The notes under the pieces were generated by a model, which saw only the letters and a program-made list of their open reading frames with translations, was not told the DNA's origin and searched no databases. A DNA stretch of 6,226 nt from Candidatus Komeilibacteria bacterium RIFCSPHIGHO2_01_FULL_52_14 (lineage in GTDB: Bacteria > Patescibacteriota > Patescibacteriia > UBA1558 > 2-01-FULL-52-15), in contig MHKK01000032.1 of the NCBI GenBank assembly GCA_001818365.1, positions 10,903 through 17,128 of the forward strand. The letters are read 5' to 3'. How positions within the stretch are numbered: position 1 is the stretch's first letter; every line of letters begins with the position of its first letter. This document shows, piece after piece, positions 1-5,523 of the stretch. The translations under genes were made by a program, and so were the position numbers.

Positions 1-2089
1 GGCTTCTGCCGGCTTCAAGAATGCGGTACGTCTCGAGATCCTCCGTTGTCTCTTTGATGAGCTTGTTCAGTCGCGAGAGAATCCATCTGTCCATCGTTGA
101 CTTCTTGCCGGGCTTGGATGAGACACTGGGATACAATCGATAAAAAGAGACCACGTTAGCAAGTATCATTAGCACTTTCCGTGATACCTCGAGAAGATTC
201 TTTTCATCGAAACTCTTTGTCTCGCCCGGCTGGTTGATCGTAAAAAGATGGTACCGGAGCGCATCCATGCCGTATTTTTCTGCGATCAGAAAGGGGTCCA
301 CCACATTACCCTTTGACTTGGACATTTTTTTACCTTCAGCATCATTTATGTGCCCCAGGCAGATGACATTTTTGTAGCTTGCGCCTTTACCCAGAAGGGT
401 TGAGATCGCGAGAAGGGTATAAAACCATCCGCGGGTCTGATCGATGGCTTCGGAAATATACTCGGCAGGATATGCTGCCCCACTATCGATCAATTTTTTA
501 TTCTCGAACGGGTAATGATGCTGCGCAAACGGCATGGAACCTGAATCGAACCACGCATCGATAACTTCAGGAACCCTTTTCATTGTCCCGCCGCACTCGC
601 ACGATAACGTTACACCGTCAATATACGGTCGGTGCAGATCTTCAGGCGCGTTACCGAGCTCCGTGATACTCCCGATGCATCGGAACGTCATGCATTTCTC
701 GCACTGCCAGATTGGCAGCGGCGTCCCCCAATAGCGCTCGCGTGACACTGCCCAATCCTTCACGTTCTCGAGCCATTCGCCGAATCTCCCTTTCTTCAGG
801 TGCTCAGGATACCAATTGATAGTTTCAGCGTTCTTCAGCAAATTTCCTTTCAGTGCGGTCATCTTCACAAACCAAGTGGTTTTCGCAAAATACATGAGCG
901 GGTTATCGCAACGCCAGCAGTAGGGATACGAATGCTCATAATCTTTCTGTCCAAAGAGTAGCCCCTTCTGCGTGAGTTCCAGAATCACCATCTCTTCCGC
1001 TTCCTTGAAATTCAGCTTTCGCAACGATGGCGGTGCCTCGTCATTAAAAATCCCCTGCGGCGTCAGCAAATGCACGAACGGCAGATCCTTAGTCGTACCC
1101 AGATCGAAATCGTCCTCTCCGTACATGACCGCCGTGTGCACCACGCCGGTACCGTCCTCGATCGTGACAAAATCAGCGGTCGTCACGTAGTGTGCCCGCT
1201 TTCCCGACTTCTTGATCGCGGGAACGTCAAAGAGAGGTTCGTATGCAACTCCTTCGAGTTCCTTTCCGGAAAACTCCTTCTCGATTTCATAGACCCCGTC
1301 AAGTACGGCATTTAAAAGCGGTTTGGCAAGAATCAAGTGCACTCCGTCCTTCTTCACGCGTGCGTAAGTGATGTCGGCGCCGACCGCCAAAGCCACATTG
1401 CCGGGCAGGGTCCACGGCGTTGTGGTCCATGAAAGTACGAAATCTCCTTCTTTCGCAACAGCATTGCCTTTGTTAACCTTAAATTTTATAAATACGGAAA
1501 TATCCGTGATGGTCTTATATCCCAGCGCCAGTTCATGAGAGGACAACGACGTGCCGCAACGAGGGCAATGTGGGACAACTTTGTACCCCTGATACAATAA
1601 TTTTTTGTCCCATGCCTGCTTCAAAATCCACCAGACGGTTTCAATATACTCATTCTCGTACGTAATATATGGATGCTCAAGATCAAGCCAGTATCCCATG
1701 CGCTCGGTCATGCGCTCCCATTCCTCCTTGTACTTCCACACCGACTCGCGGCACTTCTTGTTGAATGCCTCAACGCCGAACTTCTCGATATCGGCCTTTC
1801 CCTTGGTGCCGATCAGTTTCTCGACCTCGATCTCAACCGGAAGACCGTGCGTGTCCCAGCCGGCCTTGCGGGCAACGTGATAGCCCTGCATGGTTTTGAA
1901 ACGGCAGATCACGTCCTTGAACGCTCGAGCGATCACATGGTGAAGACCGGGCTTGCCGTTCGCGGTCGGCGGACCTTCATAGAAAACAAACTCGCCCTTA
2001 GGCGATTTCTTCTCAAGCGACTTTTGGAAAATATTTTCCTTCTTCCAAAAAGCAACTATTTCTTCTTCTTTTTTCGGGATATTGAGCAT
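1..2089 (-). CDS. ileS: Isoleucyl-tRNA synthetase, N-terminal 696 codons (3' end off the window)
   Basis: Cytoplasmic class I aminoacyl-tRNA synthetase that charges tRNA-Ile with isoleucine and edits mischarged valine. One uninterrupted minus-strand frame runs from an ATG at 2089 off the left edge. Visible in order: the HIGH-region signature GPPTANGKPGLHHV (residues 40-53, HIGH replaced by GLHH); the CP1 editing-domain motif WTTTPWTLPGN (221-231); a CPRC metal-knuckle-like pair (175-178) in PHCPRCGTSLSSHE; SRERYWGTPLPIW (about 447-460); WFDSG (513-517); and the KMSKSKGN ATP loop (588-595). The last codons seen lie just after the catalytic core, at the start of the anticodon-binding domain. 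Family members are usually about 900-1050 residues, so roughly a third is missing. The start is supported by the family-typical opening IPKKEEEIVAFWKKENIF; no Shine-Dalgarno precedes it. The identification is very secure. Confidence 0.97.
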   Translation of the reverse strand, partial: MLNIPKKEEEIVAFWKKENIFQKSLEKKSPKGEFVFYEGPPTANGKPGLHHVIARAFKDVICRFKTMQGYHVARKAGWDTHGLPVEIEVEKLIGTKGKADIEKFGVEAFNKKCRESVWKYKEEWERMTERMGYWLDLEHPYITYENEYIETVWWILKQAWDKKLLYQGYKVVPHCPRCGTSLSSHELALGYKTITDISVFIKFKVNKGNAVAKEGDFVLSWTTTPWTLPGNVALAVGADITYARVKKDGVHLILAKPLLNAVLDGVYEIEKEFSGKELEGVAYEPLFDVPAIKKSGKRAHYVTTADFVTIEDGTGVVHTAVMYGEDDFDLGTTKDLPFVHLLTPQGIFNDEAPPSLRKLNFKEAEEMVILELTQKGLLFGQKDYEHSYPYCWRCDNPLMYFAKTTWFVKMTALKGNLLKNAETINWYPEHLKKGRFGEWLENVKDWAVSRERYWGTPLPIWQCEKCMTFRCIGSITELGNAPEDLHRPYIDGVTLSCECGGTMKRVPEVIDAWFDSGSMPFAQHHYPFENKKLIDSGAAYPAEYISEAIDQTRGWFYTLLAISTLLGKGASYKNVICLGHINDAEGKKMSKSKGNVVDPFLIAEKYGMDALRYHLFTINQPGETKSFDEKNLLEVSRKVLMILANVVSFYRLYPSVSSKPGKKSTMDRWILSRLNKLIKETTEDLETYRILEAGRS

Positions 2090-2102
2090 GACTACAACGT
2101 CA

Positions 2103-2131
2103 ATAGTATCCTAAAAGGGGCTATTTTTCAA
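2103..2131 (-). promoter_or_regulatory. Putative sigma70-type promoter of ileS
   Basis: Read on the minus strand: TTGAAA (2131-2126, five of six to the -35 consensus), 17-base spacer, TACTAT (2108-2103, four of six to the -10 consensus). Transcription would begin near 2096, leaving a leader of only about 7 bases before the ileS ATG. This fits the lack of a ribosome binding site. Read by eye only, so it could be a chance match in AT-rich DNA. Confidence 0.45.
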
Positions 2132-2156
2132 TGGTTCGCGCATTTTTTGCTAATCG

Positions 2157-2185
2157 TTGACAAATTGGATATAAAATGGTATTAT
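2157..2185 (+). promoter_or_regulatory. Strong sigma70-type promoter for the membrane-protein operon
   Basis: TTGACA (2157-2162, perfect -35) and TATTAT (2180-2185, five of six to the -10 consensus) are separated by exactly 17 bases. Transcription should start near 2192, giving a leader of about 60 bases before the GTG at 2253. It faces away from ileS, so 2090-2252 is a divergent promoter region. No operator-like palindrome or attenuator is evident in the leader. Confidence 0.75.
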
Positions 2186-2239
2186 TACGAATTGCGTAAA
2201 ACTACGCCTTGTACCTGAAAAAGCTCACTCTCTGCCCAT

Positions 2240-2245
2240 AAGGAG
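2240..2245 (+). promoter_or_regulatory. Ribosome binding site deciding the GTG start at 2253
   Basis: AAGGAG lies 7 bases upstream of GTG 2253. The next in-frame ATG (2265) would be 19 bases away, too far, so the GTG is preferred. Confidence 0.8.
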
Positions 2246-2252
2246 ACGCATC

Positions 2253-2858
2253 GTGACCTATGCGATGTTCCAAAACGGCATGTCGCTTCTCTCGGGAGTC
2301 CTGGCGATCGCGGGCTACGTGCCCTACATCGCCGCGATCCTGCGCGGGCCGTCACGTCCCTCCAAGGCAACCTGGCTCATCTGGTCGCTCCTCGACACCA
2401 TCGTTCTGTACGGCATGGTTTCCAAACATGTCGCGAACGGTCAGATCGTTGGCGCGATGATTGGCGCCTGGATCGTCTTTGCCCTCTCTCTCAAGTACGG
2501 GACACTGGGATGGAAGCCGCTGGACAGGTGGTGCCTTGGTGGCACCGCATTGGGACTGATCCTCTGGTATACGTTCGATAGCCCGATGCTTGGGATGATG
2601 ACAAGCCTCTGTCTCATGTTCATCGGGTCGTTCCCGACCTTCGTGTCCGCCTGGAAGAATCCGGGCCACGAAAACCGCCTCGCATGGGCGATCTACCTCG
2701 CCTCGTGCATGAGCGCCCTCATCGCGGTTCCTGCCTGGAACCTCGAAAATGCGGCACAGCCGGTCACGTTCTCCTCCGTTTCGGTGATCATGATGTACAT
2801 CCTGTTCACGCCGCGGAAGCGCGGCATGAGAAACCTCGATAAGGAGATCACGCAATGA
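2253..2858 (+). CDS. Seven-helix PQ-loop/SWEET-like membrane protein with internal duplication
   Basis: A 201-residue integral membrane protein with GTG start. Seven hydrophobic stretches can be read by eye: about 11-30, 41-57, 64-82, 92-108, 112-133, 143-160 and 168-186. Helices 1-3 and 5-7 look like two copies of one unit: G21, P24, P33, W41 and I43 in GYVPYIAAILRGPSRPSKAT plus WLIW recur at a constant offset of 104 as G125, P128, P137, W145 and I147 around GSFPTFVSAWKNPGHEN. A 3+1+3 plan with a Pro in the first helix of each half is the architecture of SWEET/PQ-loop transporters. Similar uncharacterised proteins with GY-P-Y and W-IW are, from memory, common in Patescibacteria. The substrate is unknown and transport is inferred, not shown. 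It is the first gene of a two-gene operon, and its last four bases overlap the next start (ATGA). Confidence 0.85.
   Translation: MTYAMFQNGMSLLSGVLAIAGYVPYIAAILRGPSRPSKATWLIWSLLDTIVLYGMVSKHVANGQIVGAMIGAWIVFALSLKYGTLGWKPLDRWCLGGTALGLILWYTFDSPMLGMMTSLCLMFIGSFPTFVSAWKNPGHENRLAWAIYLASCMSALIAVPAWNLENAAQPVTFSSVSVIMMYILFTPRKRGMRNLDKEITQ
2841..2846 (+). promoter_or_regulatory. Ribosome binding site for the gene at 2855
   Basis: AAGGAG sits 8 bases before the ATG at 2855, inside the end of the preceding gene. The context (ATAAGGAGA) nearly repeats that of the first gene of the operon, so both are probably well translated, with coupling across the ATGA overlap. Confidence 0.75.
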
Positions 2859-3352
2859 CTTCGAGATCAGGCAACGATCGCGTTTTGAGCCCTGCGGCGT
2901 TCATGCGCATCTGCGTGTTCGCTCTGGGACTTGTCTACGGATTCTTCGGCGGCCTGCTCTTCATCGCCGCGTGGCCGGCTGCGCTCATGGTTGGCTACGT
3001 CACCGGCGCAAGGATTCTGAACGCTTGCGAGTTTCGTGATTTCAAACTCAGCTACACGATCTGGTCGACGCTCGGCATCATCGCCGGGCAAATCCCAGGG
3101 TGGATAAGCTGGGCTGCAGGTTCGACGCTTCCGAGACCGTTTCTCTGGATGCTTCTCGGACCAATGGTCGCCGGACTCCTCTATGTGGGAGGCATAGGCT
3201 ATGCCGTCCTTATGAGAGCGGTCCGAACACGCCCCTCAAAAGGCGCAACCCCGCCTACATCCGGAGATCACGGACCCTCGGCTCAATACCACAAGCACAA
3301 CCCGACGCCGGAAGAGCGTCGCAACAGTCAGCTGAGGACGGTCAACGTCTAA
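2855..3352 (+). CDS. Unrecognised small membrane protein
   Basis: A 165-residue protein I do not recognise. The N-terminus (1-17) is polar. Hydrophobic stretches follow at about 18-40, 41-57 (shorter, perhaps re-entrant), 68-87 and 97-120, giving three or four membrane helices rich in Gly, Ala and aromatic residues. A hydrophilic tail (121-165) rich in Arg, Pro, Ser and Thr follows; the Arg cluster RAVRTR after the last helix suggests that the tail is cytoplasmic. No catalytic motif is evident. The start codon overlaps the stop of the upstream PQ-loop-like gene by four bases, and a good ribosome binding site fixes it. Shared operon, overlap and similar G+C-rich codon use suggest the two proteins work together, possibly as a membrane complex, but this is inference. 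An intrinsic terminator follows 22 bases after the stop. Confidence 0.75.
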   Translation: MTSRSGNDRVLSPAAFMRICVFALGLVYGFFGGLLFIAAWPAALMVGYVTGARILNACEFRDFKLSYTIWSTLGIIAGQIPGWISWAAGSTLPRPFLWMLLGPMVAGLLYVGGIGYAVLMRAVRTRPSKGATPPTSGDHGPSAQYHKHNPTPEERRNSQLRTVNV

Positions 3353-3374
3353 AGGCGGCTGCAATACTCGCACC

Positions 3375-3413
3375 CAAGACCCGCGAGAATAAACAAAGGG
3401 TCTTGTTTTTTTT
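3375..3413 (+). terminator. Intrinsic terminator of the membrane-protein operon
   Basis: CAAGACCC (3375-3382) pairs perfectly with GGGTCTTG (3398-3405), 8 base pairs around a 15-base loop, followed directly by eight T residues (3406-3413). The loop, right arm and T tract also form the first copy of the 34-base repeat described separately. Confidence 0.85.
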
Positions 3414-3414
3414 G
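3381..3414 (+). repeat. 34-base direct repeat, copy 1
   Basis: Matches 6151-6184 in the same orientation at 31 of 34 positions (differences at 3388, 3403 and 3410), beginning CCGCGAG and containing ATAAACAAAGGGTC. It overlaps the terminator of the membrane-protein operon and lies on the left side of the sugar operon. Confidence 0.8.
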
Positions 3415-3436
3415 CCTACAAAAATATAAACGCGAA

Positions 3437-3448
3437 TGCAATCCGCGA
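3437..3448 (+). repeat. 12-base element shared with the right-hand repeat region
   Basis: TGCAATCCGCGA is identical to 6145-6156, where it overlaps the start of repeat copy 2. The bases after it are AT-rich and loosely similar (ATACAAATAATGG against ATAAACAAAGGG), so this may be a decayed partial copy of the same repeat. Confidence 0.45.
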
Positions 3449-3460
3449 AATACAAATAAT

Positions 3461-3545
3461 GGCACCCCACCGTAGCCTTGGCGAAGGCGAGTCATCCCAA
3501 GCACAATCCCGCTAAACGGGATGGAGCCGAAGGATCACAATGAGT
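3461..3545. repeat. Intergenic hairpin-rich element resembling dispersed bacterial repeats
   Basis: Two perfect small hairpins lie here: GCCTT-GGCG-AAGGC (3475-3488) and ATCCCG-CTAAA-CGGGAT (3506-3522). The surrounding pattern GTCATCC ... GAGCCGAAGGATC looks like the widespread GTCATCCTGAGC...GAAGGATC class of interspersed palindromic repeats, and CCGTAGCCTTGGCGAAGGCG also recalls intergenic repeats of Patescibacteria. Both resemblances are from memory. Only one copy is in the window, so repetition cannot be shown from this sequence. Confidence 0.5.
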
Positions 3546-3584
3546 TTGATATCATTCTGAACTACTGCCCCTCCACTCGCTGCC

Positions 3585-3704
3585 ATGAAAAAAGAGCAGT
3601 TTATAGAGTTGCTCAGCTCTGCTGCTACCAGCCAGATTGATACGGAAACGCCCCTCATCGCTCCGACTGCACAGGACAAGAAGTTATATCTCAGAACTTT
3701 CTAA
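3585..3704 (+). pseudogene. Doubtful 39-residue ORF, possibly a gene remnant
   Basis: ATG at 3585 to TAA at 3702-3704 reads MKKEQFIELLSSAATSQIDT and 19 further residues. It opens like a genuine bacterial protein N-terminus (Lys-rich, amphipathic), but there is no ribosome binding site upstream and no promoter I can see. The last 21 bases run antisense through the 3' end of the rmlB-like gene. It may be the 5' stub of a gene cut by whatever placed the sugar operon here, or simply chance: its first codons coincide with a possible minus-strand terminator. I do not recognise a family. Confidence 0.25.
3588..3614 (-). terminator. Possible intrinsic terminator of the sugar operon
   Basis: On the minus strand GAGCA (3614-3610) pairs with TGCTC (3598-3594) around an 11-base loop, followed by six T residues (3593-3588). 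It lies about 70 bases past the rmlB-like stop. The stem is only 5 base pairs, so this is a weak call, but the place is right and no better terminator is visible. Confidence 0.4.
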
Positions 3705-4643
3705 GAAGTACTGCCACCACGTCGGATTCCTTCTGTACCACAGAACCGTATTCCTGATTCCAGTACTCAAAGAAATCCTTGCTTTCCATGACAATGTCCG
3801 AATTTTTGTGTCATCAACCGTGTACTCGATATCATGCCCGGGGCGATCGTCAACAAACTCGATCCGTGAAGCGTCTAGCTCAAGTACAGAAAGGATTTTA
3901 TAAACGATATTGATATTCTTTTCCTTTGCTCCGCCTATACAATATCGCTCACCTAACTTTCCATCCTGGATCACTTTGAGTATTGCCTTACAGTGATCCT
4001 CCACGTGTAACCACTCTCGAAGCTGAGTACCGTCCCCGTAAACAGGCAACTTCTTGCCTAGCAAAGCACGTATTGTTAACCGAGGTATCAGTTTCTCAGG
4101 TGCTTGATAGGGGCCATAGTTATTTACCCCATTGGTGATTGTGAAATCCAATTTGTAAGTGTTACACCAAGCCAGGATTGCTGACTCTCCAGCCGCCTTC
4201 CCCGCTGAATATGGATTAGTAGGTGCCATAGGGGAACTTTCATTAAAGGCAGCGCTTTTTGAAACGCCGAATACCTCATCCGTTGAAACATAATGTATCC
4301 GCCTGACCCCTGACGACCGCATAGCTTCCAAAACTGAAACTGTCCCCATGCCATTGATCATCATCGTTTCAAATGGCTCTTTGATGCTTCGATCTACTGC
4401 CGATTGTGCTGCCGCATGAACTACAAGGTCGTGGCTTTGGAGAGCGATCGCAAGAGCTTTAGTGTCCATGATGCTCCCACAAATGAGCCTAAACTGGGCG
4501 TGTCTCGTCCTTGTAAGAGCAAATGGGTTAACGGCTCGCGAATCAATCTGGTCGTAACATGTGACCTGATGACCATGTTTCAATAACACATTACACAAAT
4601 GGCTCCCAATAAAACCTGCCCCACCAGTAACCAGTATTCGCAT
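3684..4643 (-). CDS. rmlB: dTDP-glucose 4,6-dehydratase-like extended SDR (RmlB family)
   Basis: Cytoplasmic NAD-dependent enzyme that in this family converts dTDP-glucose to dTDP-4-keto-6-deoxyglucose, the second step towards dTDP-rhamnose and related sugars. The 319 residues show the Rossmann motif GGAGFIG (7-13), HAAAQSAVDRSI (76-87), YVSTDEVFG (118-126) with the Thr-Asp-Glu dehydratase triad at 121-123, the SDR pair Tyr145 and Lys149 in NPYSAGKAAGE, the RmlB hallmark NNYGPYQAPEKLIP (174-187), GDGTQLREWLHVEDH (203-217) and RPGHD (267-271). Length is slightly below the usual 330-350. The ATG start has GGAGG 5 bases upstream. It is the last gene of a three-gene operon, 17 bases after the RmlD-like gene. 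Close relatives act on other NDP-sugars, so the exact substrate is inferred, but the RmlB-specific motifs favour dTDP-glucose. Confidence 0.88.
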   Translation of the reverse strand: MRILVTGGAGFIGSHLCNVLLKHGHQVTCYDQIDSRAVNPFALTRTRHAQFRLICGSIMDTKALAIALQSHDLVVHAAAQSAVDRSIKEPFETMMINGMGTVSVLEAMRSSGVRRIHYVSTDEVFGVSKSAAFNESSPMAPTNPYSAGKAAGESAILAWCNTYKLDFTITNGVNNYGPYQAPEKLIPRLTIRALLGKKLPVYGDGTQLREWLHVEDHCKAILKVIQDGKLGERYCIGGAKEKNINIVYKILSVLELDASRIEFVDDRPGHDIEYTVDDTKIRTLSWKARISLSTGIRNTVLWYRRNPTWWQYFLESSEI

Positions 4644-4648
4644 GAGCG

Positions 4649-4653
4649 CCTCC
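4649..4653 (-). promoter_or_regulatory. Ribosome binding site of the rmlB-like gene
   Basis: GGAGG on the minus strand, 5 bases before the ATG at 4643, within the 17-base gap after the RmlD-like stop codon. This supports translation from a shared transcript. Confidence 0.7.
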
Positions 4654-4660
4654 GTGATTG

Positions 4661-5512
4661 TTAGACAGCTGGATATTGCCTATGATACTGCTGTAGTGCA
4701 GATTTCCACGTTGGCAAAAGAGCGTCTCGATGAACAGTCGCTATGGCCGAGAAGTCTGGTCTTCTGACAAGACTCGGAAACTCGGAAGAGTTGCTTTTTG
4801 TAACTCTTCCAGAGAAGCCCCAAACCCGAGACAGCTCCTTGGCTATTCCATAGCGGCTTACAATCCCTTTATTGGCAAGGTGACGAGTGCCCTCTTTCTG
4901 AGCGACTGCTAACTCATAGATTCTTTCGCTCACATGAGGGAGATACGCGAGTGTGCCAATTTTATCTGAAACCGCTTTTATCGTCTGCTGCTGAGCAGCT
5001 CGACGTAAGACAGTACCGATAAATTTTCTGTCGGTTGTAGGGTCGCCTCCAAAAAGCCATCCGATTCGAATGATCAGAAGTCGGCATCGAGTTTCACCAG
5101 CAAGATACTCACCCATTAACTTCGAGATGCCGTATATGCTGGGAGGAGAAGATGGGACATCCCTTTCCGTGAATGCTCTCTTACGCATTCTTCCGTTAAA
5201 GACGCCATCGGTTGAAATGTACACTAGCTGTGCTTCCTTATTTTTTACCTCCTTGGCAATATTCCATGTACCGACCGCATTGACGGTGAAGCATTGCGCT
5301 GCCTTATTATGGCACTCTTCCCAATCTGTCATAGCGGCGCAGTGCACAATGGAATCATCAGGTTTCGCATCAGCCAGAAAATTTCTGCATTGTGCGGCAT
5401 CAGTAACATCGAGAAGGTTTCTCGTAGGTGCCGAAAGCGCAAGACCTCTTTCTTGAAGCATTTTCCGTAGGTATCCGCCAAGTACTCCATCCGCTCCAGT
5501 CAGGAATAGCAC
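4661..5512 (-). CDS. rmlD: dTDP-4-dehydrorhamnose reductase-like SDR (RmlD family)
   Basis: Cytoplasmic NAD(P)H-dependent reductase of the RmlD family, whose classic role is the last step of dTDP-L-rhamnose synthesis, reduction of the 4-keto group. The 283 residues show a nucleotide-binding TGADGVLG (5-12), LLDVTD (33-38), VHCAAMTDWEECHNK (56-70, the family's A-x-T-x-x-x-x-E region), NAVGTWNIA (78-86), the catalytic Thr in YISTDGVF (98-105) with Tyr127 and Lys131 in YGISKLMGE, IIRIGWLFG (147-155) and a C-terminal RRPDFSAI (250-257) resembling the RP-x-x-S substrate-site motif. Length is normal. The start is GTG, fixed by AGGAGG 5 bases upstream. It lies 9 bases after the NUDIX gene and 17 before the rmlB-like gene. 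It could reduce another 4-keto sugar; pairing with an RmlB-like enzyme supports deoxysugar synthesis. Confidence 0.82.
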   Translation of the reverse strand: MLFLTGADGVLGGYLRKMLQERGLALSAPTRNLLDVTDAAQCRNFLADAKPDDSIVHCAAMTDWEECHNKAAQCFTVNAVGTWNIAKEVKNKEAQLVYISTDGVFNGRMRKRAFTERDVPSSPPSIYGISKLMGEYLAGETRCRLLIIRIGWLFGGDPTTDRKFIGTVLRRAAQQQTIKAVSDKIGTLAYLPHVSERIYELAVAQKEGTRHLANKGIVSRYGIAKELSRVWGFSGRVTKSNSSEFPSLVRRPDFSAIATVHRDALLPTWKSALQQYHRQYPAV

Positions 5513-5517
5513 AGCTA

Positions 5518-5523
5518 CCTCCT
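5518..5523 (-). promoter_or_regulatory. Ribosome binding site deciding the GTG start of the rmlD-like gene
   Basis: AGGAGG on the minus strand, 5 bases before GTG 5512. It overlaps the TAG stop of the NUDIX gene (5524-5522), so ribosomes ending there are placed to reinitiate. It is the strongest ribosome binding site in this operon. Confidence 0.8.

Larger units (their letters stand above)
3353..3683. other. Intergenic stretch between convergent operons
   Basis: These 331 bases separate the rightward membrane-protein operon from the leftward sugar operon. They hold the strong plus-strand terminator, repeat copy 1, a 12-base partial repeat, the hairpin-rich element, a weak minus-strand terminator and most of a doubtful 39-codon ORF. 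I see no tRNA or other RNA gene. Confidence 0.7.

Noticed and set aside
379..2218. Several plus-strand ORFs of 61-181 codons across the ileS region
   Set aside because: They lie antisense to an unbroken, motif-rich ileS frame; their translations lack recognisable domains or plausible starts.
2090..2252. T-box or other riboswitch controlling ileS
   Set aside because: The likely ileS leader is only a few bases long, and no T-box sequence or terminator-antiterminator pair is visible on the minus strand.
2352..2855. 167-codon minus-strand ORF opposite the PQ-loop-like gene
   Set aside because: A G+C-rich antisense shadow: composition is Arg/Glu/His-heavy with no domain, while the plus strand has a promoter, ribosome binding site and clear helices.
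3100..3429. 109-codon plus-strand ORF overlapping the second membrane gene
   Set aside because: It runs through the terminator and T tract, has no ribosome binding site and is out of frame with the well-supported gene.
3415..3683. tRNA or structured RNA gene in the convergent intergenic gap
   Set aside because: The hairpins are short and do not form a cloverleaf; no T-loop GGTTCGAATCC-like sequence is present.
5070..5456. 128-codon plus-strand ORF inside the rmlD-like gene
   Set aside because: Antisense to conserved SDR motifs; no ribosome binding site or recognisable domain.
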